Shown here in pieces: positions 8,822-16,899 of a DNA stretch of 64,000 bases. This DNA comes from Streptomyces liliiviolaceus (GTDB lineage Bacteria; Actinomycetota; Actinomycetes; Streptomycetales; Streptomycetaceae), in contig NZ_JAGPYQ010000001.1 of assembly GCF_018070025.1 (NCBI RefSeq), positions 5,704,001-5,768,000 on the forward strand, written 5' to 3'. The translations under genes were made by a program, and so were the position numbers. The notes below the pieces were generated by a model. That model searched no databases. It saw only the letters and a program-made list of their open reading frames with translations, and had not been told where the DNA came from. Position 1 is the stretch's first letter. Every line of letters starts with the position of its first letter.

Positions 8822-9982
8822 ATGAGCACACCCCGTACGGTCCTGGTGATCGGCGGTGGCGCGGCCGGCAGCGCCGTGACGGTCCTGCTGCGCCGCGCCG
8901 GCCTCGCGGTGGACCTGGTCGAGGCCAGGAGCGACTGGAACGCCACCGCCGGCTCCGGCATCACCCTCCAGGGCAACGCCCTGCGCGTGCTGCGCGAGTT
9001 GGGCGTCTGGGACGAGGTGGAGGCGTCCGGTTTCGGCTTCGGTTCGGTCGGCATCACCGCCCCCGACGGCACCGTGCTGCATGTGCAGGAGGACCTGCGG
9101 ACCGGCGGCGACGGACTGCCCGCCACCGTCGGTATGCAGCGCCCCCGCCTCCAGCGGATCCTGATCGGGGCCGTGCGCGCCAGCGGTGCCTCGGTCCGCC
9201 TGGGCGCCACCGCCGAGATCCTTGACCAGGACGCGGACGGTGTCTCCGTCCTCATCGGCGCGGGCCCGGACGGCGGCTCCGGGGCGCGGGAGGACACCGA
9301 GAGGCGGTACGACCTGGTGATCGCCGCCGACGGCCTCGGCTCCGCGACCCGCGCCGCGATCGGCATCGCCGACAGACCCGAGCCGACCGGCATGGCCATC
9401 TGGCGGATCGCCGCCCCGCGCCCGGCCGGACTGACCCGCACCGACCTCGCCTACGGCGGTCCCGCCTACATCGCCGGTTACTGCCCCACCGGCGACAGCA
9501 CCCTGTACGCCTATGTCGTCGAGGCCAACCGCGACCGCGCCTCGATACCGGCCGGGTCGCACGCCGACGAGATGCGGCGTCTGGCCCGCTCGTACGGCGG
9601 CTTCTGGCCGGAGATCACCGAGCACATCACCGACCCGGCACAGGTCAACTACACCTGGTTCGAGCGGCTGTTGGTCGAGGGTTCCTGGCATCGCGGCCGG
9701 GTCGTGCTGATCGGCGACGCGGCCCACTGCTGTCCGCCCACGCTCGCGCAGGGCGCCGCGCTGTCCCTGGAGGACGCGTGGGTGCTCGCCCAGTTGCTCA
9801 CCGGGGCCGACCCGTGGGACGACGCGCTGTTCCAGGCGTACTACGAGCGGCGGATCGCCCGGGTGCGTCCGGTCGTGGAGGCCTCCGTACAGCTCGGGCA
9901 GTGGCAGCTGGACGGGGTCCGCGACGCCGATGTGCCCGGTCTGATGGCCCGCACGATGACCATGCTCCGGGAGCTGCCGTGA
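8822..9982 (+). CDS. FAD-dependent aromatic monooxygenase
   Basis: 386-residue flavoprotein hydroxylase of the p-hydroxybenzoate/salicylate hydroxylase class. The N-terminal dinucleotide fold is VLVIGGGAAGSAVTVLLRRAG (residues 6-26). The DG-type motif is VIAADGLGSATRAAI near residue 170, and the second FAD motif GDAAHCCPPTLAQGAALSLEDAW is near residue 300. It would hydroxylate an aromatic acid using NAD(P)H and O2, preparing it for ring cleavage by the dioxygenase two genes later. A GGGAG site lies upstream. Its stop overlaps the amidohydrolase start. Whether it also removes a carboxyl group, as salicylate hydroxylase does, is not visible. Confidence 0.9.
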   Translation: MSTPRTVLVIGGGAAGSAVTVLLRRAGLAVDLVEARSDWNATAGSGITLQGNALRVLRELGVWDEVEASGFGFGSVGITAPDGTVLHVQEDLRTGGDGLPATVGMQRPRLQRILIGAVRASGASVRLGATAEILDQDADGVSVLIGAGPDGGSGAREDTERRYDLVIAADGLGSATRAAIGIADRPEPTGMAIWRIAAPRPAGLTRTDLAYGGPAYIAGYCPTGDSTLYAYVVEANRDRASIPAGSHADEMRRLARSYGGFWPEITEHITDPAQVNYTWFERLLVEGSWHRGRVVLIGDAAHCCPPTLAQGAALSLEDAWVLAQLLTGADPWDDALFQAYYERRIARVRPVVEASVQLGQWQLDGVRDADVPGLMARTMTMLRELP

Positions 9983-10995
9983 CCGCACACGAGCAAGCGG
10001 CCGTTCCCACCGTCGACGTCCACGCCCACGTGCTGATCCCCGAGATCGAGGCGTTGGTGGAGGGGGCCCGGGGGCTCGCCGAGGCGCGAGGGCTGGACGC
10101 CCGCCGCAACGGTCCGGCCGCCCTCGCGGTGAGCGGGCCCATGGTGCGCGACCGTCTGCCCCGGCTGACCGACGCGGCCGTACGGCTGGCCGCCATGGAC
10201 ACCCAGGGCGTGGACGTCCAGCTGGTCAGTCCTTCCCCGTCGCACTACCACTACTGGGCGGACGAGGAGACGGCCGAGAAGGTGTACCGGACGGCCAACG
10301 AGGCGACGGCCGCGCACTGTTCGGCCGCTCCGGACCGGCTGCGCGGCCTCGGGCTCGCTCCCCTCCAGCACCCGGACCGGACGGTCGAAGCCCTCGACCA
10401 CGCCCTCGCGCAGGGCCTGGCCGGGGTGGAGATCTCCAGCCACGCGCCCGGCCGGGAGCTGTCCGACCCGGCCTACGAACCCTTCTGGTCCCGGGCCGAG
10501 GAGAGCGGCGCGGTCGTCTTCCTGCATCCGTTCGGGTGCACGCTCGACGAGCGCCTGGACCGGTGGTACCTGTCCAACACCGTCGGCCAGCCCACCGAGA
10601 ACGCCGTCGCCCTCTCGCACCTGATCTTCTCCGGCGTGCTGGACCGCCATCCCGGTCTCAAGGTGCTGGCGGCCCACGGCGGCGGCTATCTGCCCACCCA
10701 TGTCGGCCGCTCCGACCACGCGTGGTCGACCCGTTCCGACGCCAATGCCGCATGTGCCCATCCGCCCAGCAGCTATCTGCGGCGCCTGTACTTCGACTCG
10801 CTCGTCCACGACCCTTACGCCCTGCGGGAGTTGGTGCGGGCCGCCGGCGCCGACCGAGTGCTGCTCGGCTCCGACTTCCCCTTCGACATGGGCACCGAGG
10901 ACCCGGTCGGCGCCCTGCGCGCGGCCCGGCTCCCCGATGCCGACTTCGACGCCGTACGCGGCGGCAACGCGGCCGCCCTCCTGAGGAAGGACTGA
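9979..10995 (+). CDS. Amidohydrolase family protein, ACMSD/resorcylate decarboxylase-like
   Basis: 338-residue TIM-barrel metalloenzyme (amidohydrolase 2, PF04909). The metal HxH is in VDVHAHVLIPE (about residues 10-20). Further ligands appear in FLHPFG, LAAHGGGYLP and the C-terminal LLGSDFPFDMG. This set matches the ACMSD/gamma-resorcylate decarboxylase branch, which performs non-oxidative decarboxylation, rather than true amidases. GTG 9979 overlaps the monooxygenase stop (GTGA). In this operon it probably decarboxylates either the aromatic acid or the semialdehyde formed by ring cleavage; the order of steps is not determined. Confidence 0.87.
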   Translation: MTAHEQAAVPTVDVHAHVLIPEIEALVEGARGLAEARGLDARRNGPAALAVSGPMVRDRLPRLTDAAVRLAAMDTQGVDVQLVSPSPSHYHYWADEETAEKVYRTANEATAAHCSAAPDRLRGLGLAPLQHPDRTVEALDHALAQGLAGVEISSHAPGRELSDPAYEPFWSRAEESGAVVFLHPFGCTLDERLDRWYLSNTVGQPTENAVALSHLIFSGVLDRHPGLKVLAAHGGGYLPTHVGRSDHAWSTRSDANAACAHPPSSYLRRLYFDSLVHDPYALRELVRAAGADRVLLGSDFPFDMGTEDPVGALRAARLPDADFDAVRGGNAAALLRKD

Positions 10996-10999
10996 CACC

Positions 11000-11938
11000 A
11001 TGAGCGCACGTCTGCTCACCCATCTGCGGCACGTCGACCTCGCCGTGCCCGACTACGACAAGCAGCTCGACTTCTACGCCGGCGTCTGGGGCCTGACCAA
11101 GGTCGCCGAGGACTCCGGCATCTCCTTCCTGGCCGCCGAGGGCTCCCCGGAGCAGTACGTCGTGCGGCTGCGCAGGGCCGAGGAGAAGCGCCTCGACCTC
11201 GTCTCCTACGGAGCCGCGAGCCCGGCGGACGTCGACACCCTCGCCGAGCAACTCCTGGCGGGTGACGTCCGGTTGATATCCAGGCCGGGCAAGGTCGACA
11301 CCCCCGGCGGCGGCTACGGCTTCCGCTTCTTCGACGTCGACGGCCGCACCGTCGAGGTCTCCGCGGACGTGGCGGTACGCGAACACCGCAGGATCGAGGA
11401 GAAGGAGGCCATCCCGGTCAAGCTGTCGCACGTCGTCCTCAACTCCCCCGACCTCGACCGCACCCGGCAGTGGTACGAGCGCCACCTCGGCTTCGCCCTG
11501 TCCGACACGCTCTCCTCGCCGCACATGGGCGAGGTCATGCATTTCATGCGGATCAGCAGCCGGCACCATTCGATGGCGCTGGCCAAGGGCCCCCACACCG
11601 CCCTGCACCACGTCTCCTTCGAGATGCGCGGCCTCGACGAGTACATGCGCGGCTCGGGCCGTGTCATGCGCGCCGGCTTCAGGAAGATCTGGGGGCCGGG
11701 ACGGCACCTGGCGGGCGACAACACGTTCACGTACTTCCTCGATCCGCACGGCAACACCGTCGAGTACACGACGGAGTTGGAGGAGCTGGACGAGGACACC
11801 TGGCATCCGCACGTCTACGACTTCTCGCAGCCCGAGGTCACCGACCAGTGGGGCACCGCCAACCCGATGAACGAGTTCGTCGCCAAGGAGTCCTTCAACG
11901 ACCCCGACCGCGGTGTGTTCATCGCCCCACCGGTCTGA
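11000..11938 (+). CDS. Type I extradiol ring-cleavage dioxygenase (VOC family)
   Basis: 312-residue vicinal-oxygen-chelate protein with two beta-alpha-beta modules (residues 8-125 and 138-265). The C-terminal module carries the likely iron triad: His in KLSHVVLNSP, His in ALHHVSFEMRG and Glu in GNTVEYTTELEE. Catechol 2,3-dioxygenases open the ring next to the diol with Fe(II) and O2, giving a semialdehyde or keto acid. The ATG follows the amidohydrolase stop by 4 bp, preceded by AGGAAGG. The flanking FAH enzymes are typical downstream partners. The substrate (catechol, dihydroxybenzoate or homoprotocatechuate type) is not resolved. Confidence 0.9.
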   Translation: MSARLLTHLRHVDLAVPDYDKQLDFYAGVWGLTKVAEDSGISFLAAEGSPEQYVVRLRRAEEKRLDLVSYGAASPADVDTLAEQLLAGDVRLISRPGKVDTPGGGYGFRFFDVDGRTVEVSADVAVREHRRIEEKEAIPVKLSHVVLNSPDLDRTRQWYERHLGFALSDTLSSPHMGEVMHFMRISSRHHSMALAKGPHTALHHVSFEMRGLDEYMRGSGRVMRAGFRKIWGPGRHLAGDNTFTYFLDPHGNTVEYTTELEELDEDTWHPHVYDFSQPEVTDQWGTANPMNEFVAKESFNDPDRGVFIAPPV

Positions 11939-11965
11939 TCCGCCCGGCCCGCCAGGAGACCCCGT

Positions 11966-12958
11966 ATGCGCTTCGCCACGTACGTCCACCGCCACCGGAC
12001 CCAGGTCGCCGTGGTGGCGGCGGACGACACCCCAGGGGACGACACCCCTGGGGACGACACCCTGTATCCCCTGCCCGCCGTCCGGTCCCTGACCGACCTG
12101 CTCGGCGCGACGGACGGTCTGCCCGGACTGCTGGAGGCGGGGGCCTCGGCTCTCGGCGGGCCGCCCGGACCGCACGTCTCCGAGGTACGGCTGCTGCCGC
12201 CTCTGCAGCCCGCGTCGGTACGGGACTTCGTCACGTTCGAGGAACACGTCGAGGGCGTACGCCGTGCCGTGGACGGTGCCTCCGGCGTGCCCGAGCAGTG
12301 GTACGCGGCGCCGACCTTCTACTTCTCCAACCCGCACGCGATCTACGGCCCCGGGCAGGACGTACCCGTACCGCCCGGGTCGGCCGCCCTGGACTTCGAA
12401 CTCGAAGTGGCCGCCGTCATCGGGCGGGAGGGCCGGGACCTCACACCCGAGCGGGCCCGCGACCACATCGTCGGCTACACCGTCCTCAACGACTGGTCTG
12501 CCCGTGACCTGCAGTCCGCGGAGATGAGGGTCGGACTGGGTCCGTGCAAGGGCAAGGACACCGCGACCACGCTGGGCCCGTACCTCGTCACCGCCGACGA
12601 GTTGGAGCCGCACCGGGACGCCGACGGGTTCCTGCGGCTGGCGTTGACGGCCGAGGTCAACGGCCGGACGGTCGGCAGGGACCTGCTGTCCCATATGAGC
12701 TGGACCTTCGAGGAGATGACCGCGTACGCCTCCCGCGGCACCCGGGTCGTGCCGGGTGACGTCCTCGGCTCCGGCACCTGCGGCAACGGCGGCTGCCTGG
12801 CCGAACTGTGGGGCCTGCGCGGCGAGATGGACCCACCGCCACTGAAGCCCGGAGACACGGTCACCCTCACCGTCGAAGGCGTCGGCACGCTCACCAGCAC
12901 CGTCGTCCCGGGGGTGGAGCCCGTTCCCCTGCCACCGGCCCGGCGGCGGCGCGTCTGA
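11966..12958 (+). CDS. Fumarylacetoacetate hydrolase family protein (second copy)
   Basis: 330-residue FAH-superfamily enzyme, the last gene of the aromatic operon. It has the full N-terminal cap and the catalytic barrel with DFELEVAAVIG, GYTVLNDWSARDLQ and the C-terminal GSGTCGNGGCLAE. This long form is closest in appearance to true fumarylacetoacetases and 2-hydroxyhepta-2,4-diene-1,7-dioate isomerases. The N-terminal region contains an imperfect DDTPG repeat (about residues 20-34) encoded by a 15-bp tandem. GGAG precedes the ATG. It should process the ring-cleavage product. Confidence 0.9.
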   Translation: MRFATYVHRHRTQVAVVAADDTPGDDTPGDDTLYPLPAVRSLTDLLGATDGLPGLLEAGASALGGPPGPHVSEVRLLPPLQPASVRDFVTFEEHVEGVRRAVDGASGVPEQWYAAPTFYFSNPHAIYGPGQDVPVPPGSAALDFELEVAAVIGREGRDLTPERARDHIVGYTVLNDWSARDLQSAEMRVGLGPCKGKDTATTLGPYLVTADELEPHRDADGFLRLALTAEVNGRTVGRDLLSHMSWTFEEMTAYASRGTRVVPGDVLGSGTCGNGGCLAELWGLRGEMDPPPLKPGDTVTLTVEGVGTLTSTVVPGVEPVPLPPARRRRV

Positions 12959-13027
12959 GGGGCGCGGGGGCTGTCCGGCCGACCGCGAATCCACCGTGGC
13001 CGGTCGCGCAGTTCCCCGCGCCCCTCA
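12956..13027. terminator. Bidirectional stem-loop between convergent genes
   Basis: TGAGGGGCGCGGGG (12956-12969, starting in the FAH stop codon) is perfectly complementary to CCCCGCGCCCCTCA (13014-13027). The right arm is part of a GTTCCCCGCGCCCCT element. Position between the aromatic operon and a convergent gene supports a termination role. Confidence 0.6.
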
Positions 13028-13050
13028 GAAGCGTCCCGCGTCAGCGCCGG

Positions 13051-13500
13051 TCAGGCCCGCCCACGGGCCAGCCGCCCCGCCAGCGGCGGAATGACGACGG
13101 CCGCGGCCACCACATGGGACACGGCCAGGACGATCTGCGTGGACGTGGCGGTGTGCGGGGCGACGGCCGGACCCGCCAGGGACAGCACGGTCAGCGCGAC
13201 GGTGATCACCACGAAGGTGCGGGCGGGCCGCTCCGCCCAGCGGGCGAGAGCCATGGCCAGGACGACCCCGACGACCGACCAGAACAGCACTCCCCCGGCG
13301 AAGCCGCCGACCGGGATCTCGGCGGCCTCCGTCGCCCCGGGACCGGCCGCCTCCATCGGTACGCCGACGCCTCGGGCGACGAGGGCGAAGGCCTCGGTCA
13401 CGACGGCGCCGGCGAACACCGCGAGGGCGCCGACCTGCCACACGGGACGCGTGCCGAGGGACTGTGCGACGGACTGGTTCCGGGACGCGGTGATGCTCAT
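13051..13500 (-). CDS. DUF6069-like four-helix membrane protein
   Basis: 149-residue small integral membrane protein. Four hydrophobic segments are visible: VWQVGALAVFAGAVVTEAFALVA, FAGGVLFWSVVGVVLAMALA, FVVITVALTVLSLAG and IVLAVSHVVAAAVVIPPLAG. The pattern and length match the DUF6069 family of actinobacteria, whose function is unknown. The ATG at 13500 has AGGAGA upstream, so the longer open frame to 13692 is not used. It lies downstream of the FAD dehydrogenase but after a 134-bp gap with its own dyad, and is likely a separate unit. Confidence 0.8.
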   Translation of the reverse strand: MSITASRNQSVAQSLGTRPVWQVGALAVFAGAVVTEAFALVARGVGVPMEAAGPGATEAAEIPVGGFAGGVLFWSVVGVVLAMALARWAERPARTFVVITVALTVLSLAGPAVAPHTATSTQIVLAVSHVVAAAVVIPPLAGRLARGRA

Positions 13501-13537
13501 GGCAGGGTCTCCTGTCGGCAATTCCTGGGTGGTTGGC

Positions 13538-13552
13538 CTTACATGACGTAAG
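13538..13552. promoter_or_regulatory. Dyad operator candidate before the DUF6069 gene
   Basis: CTTAC-ATGAC-GTAAG is a perfect 5-bp inverted repeat, extended imperfectly to GGCCTTAC/GTAAGACC (13535-13555). It sits about 40 bp upstream of the DUF6069 ATG and is AT-rich for the region. No adjacent regulator gene identifies the binder. Confidence 0.5.
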
Positions 13553-13634
13553 ACCGGGGCCAGGCCAGGAACTGAGCGGTCACCGGGCACTTTTTTCAGG
13601 TCGGGCCGGGCCGCGGCCGGGTCCGACCCCGGGC

Positions 13635-15428
13635 TCAGGTCCCGGTCGCCGCCGCGGCGGCCCGCCCCGCCGCCCGCCCGGAGAACAGGCACCCGCCCAG
13701 GAACGTCCCCTCAAGGGACCGGTACCCGTGGACACCGCCCCCGCCGAACCCGGAGACCTCCCCGGCCGCGTACAGACCGGGCACCGGCGTGCCGGCCGCG
13801 TTCAGGACCCGGCCGGAGAGGTCGGTCTGGAGGCCGCCGAGGGTCTTGCGGGTCAGGACGTTGAGGCGAACGGCGATCAACGGCCCCGCACTTGAGTCCA
13901 GGATCTTGTGCGCCGCCGCCGTACGGCTGAGGCTGTCCCCGGGGTAGGACAGGGCGTTGCGGATGCCCATGACCTGGAGGTCCTTGGTGTACGGGTTGTC
14001 CATCTCCCGGTCGCGCGCCTCGATCTGGCGTTGCAGGTCCGCCAGGTCGATCAGTCCGTCGCCGGTCAGTTTGTTCATGCCGCGGACGAGTTCGGACAGG
14101 GTCGTGGCGACGATGAAGTCCACGCCGTTCTTCTTGAACTTCTCGATCGGCTCCGGTGTCTGCCAGATGCGCGAGAGCAGCTTCCAGATGTTCTTCTCGG
14201 TCAGGTCGGGGTTCTGTTCGGAGCCGGAGAGCGCGAACTCCTTGGCGATGATCTTCTGCGTGGTGACGAACCACGAGTAGTCGTATCCGGAGGCGGTGAT
14301 CGACTTGAGGGTGTGGAGGGTGTCGTAGCCGGGCATGTCAGGGGCGCTGAACCGTTTGCCGGTGGCGTCGAACCACATGGACGACGGGCCCGGCAGGATG
14401 CGGATGCCGTGTCCGGGCCAGATGGGGTCGTAGTTCCTGAGGCCCTCGGTGTAGTGCCACATCCGGTCGGGGTTGACGATCCGGCCGCCCGCCTTCTCGG
14501 TGATCGCGAGCATCCGGCCGTCCACATGGGCGGGCACGCCGGTGATCATGTTCTTGGGCGGGGTGCCGAGCCGGGCCGGCCAGTTCTGCCGTACGAGGTC
14601 GTGGTTGGCGCCGATGCCGCCGGAGGTGACGATGACGACCGGGGCGCGCAGCTCGAACTCACCGACCACCGTGCGGGAACTGGGCTTGCCGCGGGCTGCG
14701 TCGCTCGGCTCCAGGACGGCGCCCCGGACGCCCGTGACGGCCCCGTTGGTCGTCACGAGCCCATCGACGCGGTGCCGGAACTTGAAGGTGACCTTCCCGT
14801 CGGCGACGGCCGCCCGCACCTTCTTCTCGAACGGTTCGACGACCGCGGGACCCGTGCCCCAGGTGACGTGGAAGCGCGGCACGGAGTTGCCGTGGCCGTC
14901 CGCGAGACCGCCGCCGCGCTCCGCCCAGCCGACGATCGGGAACCACTGCACGCCCAGGCCCGCGAGCCAGGAGCGCTTCTCCCCGGACGCGAAGTCCACG
15001 TACGCCTCGGCCCATTTGTAGGCCCAGTGGTCCTGGCCCGTCTTGTCGGTGATGCCGCGGTCGAAGCCGGCGGTGCCCAGCCAGTCCTGCCAGGCCAGTT
15101 CCTGGGAGTCCTTGATACCCATCAGCCGTTGTTCGTCGGAGTCGACGAAGAACAGGCCGCCGAAGGACCAGAACGCCTGACCGCCGAGATTGGTCGCCGG
15201 TTCCTGGTCGAGCAGCAGGACCCTACGGCCCGCCGCGGCCAGTTCCGCCGTGGCGACCAGGCCGGCCAGTCCGCCTCCGACGACGATCGCGTCCGCGTCC
15301 GAGGCGGCGGCCGAGGCCGCGAAGGCGGGCGCGGTCGCCTGTGCGAGGGCGGTGGCGGCGAGCGCGCCGCCCGCCGCCGTCAGGGCACGACGCCGAGTGA
15401 TCGCGGCCGGGGCCGGTGAGTTCTCCAT
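13635..15428 (-). CDS. Tat-exported FAD-binding dehydrogenase (ketosteroid dehydrogenase/fumarate reductase-like)
   Basis: 597-residue flavoprotein of the fumarate reductase/3-ketosteroid dehydrogenase family. It begins with a twin-arginine signal (ITRRRALTAAGGALAATALA), so it should be folded and exported with its FAD. The Rossmann motif AIVVGGGLAGLVATAELAAAG is near residue 46. The C-terminal FAD segment is PVPGLYAAGEVSGFGGGGVHGYRSLEG. The family oxidises or reduces C-C bonds in steroids and small acids; the substrate here is unknown. It is divergent from a PucR-type regulator, which may control it. Confidence 0.88.
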   Translation of the reverse strand: MENSPAPAAITRRRALTAAGGALAATALAQATAPAFAASAAASDADAIVVGGGLAGLVATAELAAAGRRVLLLDQEPATNLGGQAFWSFGGLFFVDSDEQRLMGIKDSQELAWQDWLGTAGFDRGITDKTGQDHWAYKWAEAYVDFASGEKRSWLAGLGVQWFPIVGWAERGGGLADGHGNSVPRFHVTWGTGPAVVEPFEKKVRAAVADGKVTFKFRHRVDGLVTTNGAVTGVRGAVLEPSDAARGKPSSRTVVGEFELRAPVVIVTSGGIGANHDLVRQNWPARLGTPPKNMITGVPAHVDGRMLAITEKAGGRIVNPDRMWHYTEGLRNYDPIWPGHGIRILPGPSSMWFDATGKRFSAPDMPGYDTLHTLKSITASGYDYSWFVTTQKIIAKEFALSGSEQNPDLTEKNIWKLLSRIWQTPEPIEKFKKNGVDFIVATTLSELVRGMNKLTGDGLIDLADLQRQIEARDREMDNPYTKDLQVMGIRNALSYPGDSLSRTAAAHKILDSSAGPLIAVRLNVLTRKTLGGLQTDLSGRVLNAAGTPVPGLYAAGEVSGFGGGGVHGYRSLEGTFLGGCLFSGRAAGRAAAAATGT

Positions 15429-15483
15429 GGACTGCCTTCCGGAGGAGACGGAGGAGATGCGAGACGGGGTACGGGACGGGCCC

Positions 15484-15518
15484 GGGTTACGGGTTACGGG
15501 TTACGGGTTACGGGTTAC
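15484..15518. repeat. Five tandem GGGTTAC heptamers
   Basis: Five exact head-to-tail copies of GGGTTAC lie in the 289-bp divergent gap between the FAD dehydrogenase and the PucR-type regulator, on the dehydrogenase side. Downstream at 15546-15560 is an imperfect dyad GTTACCG-T-CGGTAGC sharing the TTAC half-site. The array could vary in length by slippage. Confidence 0.9.
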
Positions 15519-15717
15519 GGGGGATGTTCCTGGGAGTGCCGCACTGTTACCGTCGGTAGCCCACAGGGAACCAGGTCGTCACAGCGATGTGGTAGTGGCC
15601 GGACACCAACGTGCGGACGGCTTCGTTGTGGCCCGGCGACAGCGCGCACGGGCGACGGACGGACGGTGGACGGGCCGCGGAAGGTTCGCGGACGGACCGC
15701 GGAGGGAGAATCGACGC

Positions 15718-16881
15718 ATGGCTGTCGTCCACGAGCGCGAACCGGTCACCGAGATCCTGCGCACGATGGCCGTCGACGACGACGTGTGCGGCGAGCTCGT
15801 CCGCGCCGCCCGGGCCCACTCCCCCGAGGTCGCCCGGCTCACCGAGGCGGAGAGCCGCTCCCACGTCAGGGCCATGATCCGCGCCGCCGGCGAATGGTTC
15901 GCCACCTTCGACGGGGTCGAGCAACAGGACTTCACGGCCGCCCTGTTACTGGGGGCCGACCGGGCGGGCCAGGGTGTCGCGATGACCGCGGTGCTGCGCG
16001 GGGTCCAGGCCGGACTGGGCCGTGCGCTGGAGATCACCGTGGAGCGCTGCCGGGCGGCGGGAGTGCCGGACGGCACCCTGCTGAGCGTCGTCCTGCGCCT
16101 CAACGAGTACGGCGACGCGATCGAACGCCATGTGATCAACGGCTACCGGGCCGCCGAGCGGGCCACCCCGCACGAGAGCGCGGAGGTCCGCACGAACGTA
16201 CTGCGCAGACTGCTCGTCGGCGGAGTGGTGCCGTCACCCCTGGAGATGGCGGGAGCCGGGATGCGTCCGGGCGGCGGACCGCACCACTGTGTCGTCGCGG
16301 ACGCCGGCGACCCCGCGGCCGTACGCCTCCTCATGGACCGGCTCTCCGGTTTCGGCGCGGTGTCCGGCCTGATCGAGGGACGGCCGGCCGGTCTGTGCCG
16401 ACGGATGCCCGGGATCGGGGAAACGGGAACATCGGCCCTGGTCGTGGTCTCACCGGCCGCTCCCCTGGAGGAGATCCGCCCGCTGTACCGGCTCTGCGTC
16501 CGGGCCGTGGACATCGGTGTACGGCAGGGGCGTCAGGGCCTGTACGAGCTGACCGACTTCGCCGCCGAGATCGCCCTCGACGACCAACCGCTCCTGGGCG
16601 CGCACCTGAGCGAACGACTCCTGGGCGCCCTCGACGAGTCGGACGCCTTCCACCGCCAACTCGCCGTCACCGCGCTGACGTTCCTCGACAGCGGCCGCCG
16701 TCTCGACCAGAGCGCGACGGCCCTGTTCACCCACCCCGACACCGTCCGCTACCGGCTCGGCCGCCTCCAGCAGATCACCGGGCACCCATTGACCGACCTG
16801 GCCTCCGGGCCCCTGGCCGAACCGCTGAGCACCCTGCACTGGTGGTGGGCCCTGACGACCTGGCTGCGACAGGACCCGTAG
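15718..16881 (+). CDS. PucR/CdaR-type transcriptional regulator with a TTA codon
   Basis: 387-residue regulator. Residues 1-180 are an all-helical sensor-like region (AAGEWFATFDGVEQQDFTAAL). The C-terminal 60 residues form the PucR helix-turn-helix (AVTALTFLDSGRRLDQSATAL, then HPDTVRYRLGRLQQITG). The ATG at 15718 follows GGAGGGAGAATCGACGC. Codon 77 (15946-15948) is TTA, the one in-frame TTA noticed in the window; in Streptomyces this codon needs the bldA tRNA, so translation should be delayed to late growth (established for the genus). It is divergent from the exported FAD dehydrogenase and probably controls it. Confidence 0.87.
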   Translation: MAVVHEREPVTEILRTMAVDDDVCGELVRAARAHSPEVARLTEAESRSHVRAMIRAAGEWFATFDGVEQQDFTAALLLGADRAGQGVAMTAVLRGVQAGLGRALEITVERCRAAGVPDGTLLSVVLRLNEYGDAIERHVINGYRAAERATPHESAEVRTNVLRRLLVGGVVPSPLEMAGAGMRPGGGPHHCVVADAGDPAAVRLLMDRLSGFGAVSGLIEGRPAGLCRRMPGIGETGTSALVVVSPAAPLEEIRPLYRLCVRAVDIGVRQGRQGLYELTDFAAEIALDDQPLLGAHLSERLLGALDESDAFHRQLAVTALTFLDSGRRLDQSATALFTHPDTVRYRLGRLQQITGHPLTDLASGPLAEPLSTLHWWWALTTWLRQDP

Positions 16882-16899
16882 CCCCTGTAACCGTCGCGG

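Noticed and set aside
7568..9988. 806-codon minus-strand frame opposite the aromatic operon
   Set aside because: Antisense to three genes with intact catalytic motifs; composition typical of a shadow frame.
10658..12994. 778-codon minus-strand frame opposite the amidohydrolase, dioxygenase and FAH genes
   Set aside because: Same reasoning: no domain, antisense to motif-bearing genes.
15484..15518. Telomere-like repeat suggesting a replicon end
   Set aside because: Streptomyces chromosome ends use palindromic hairpin sequences, not short G-rich tandem repeats, and genes continue normally on both sides.
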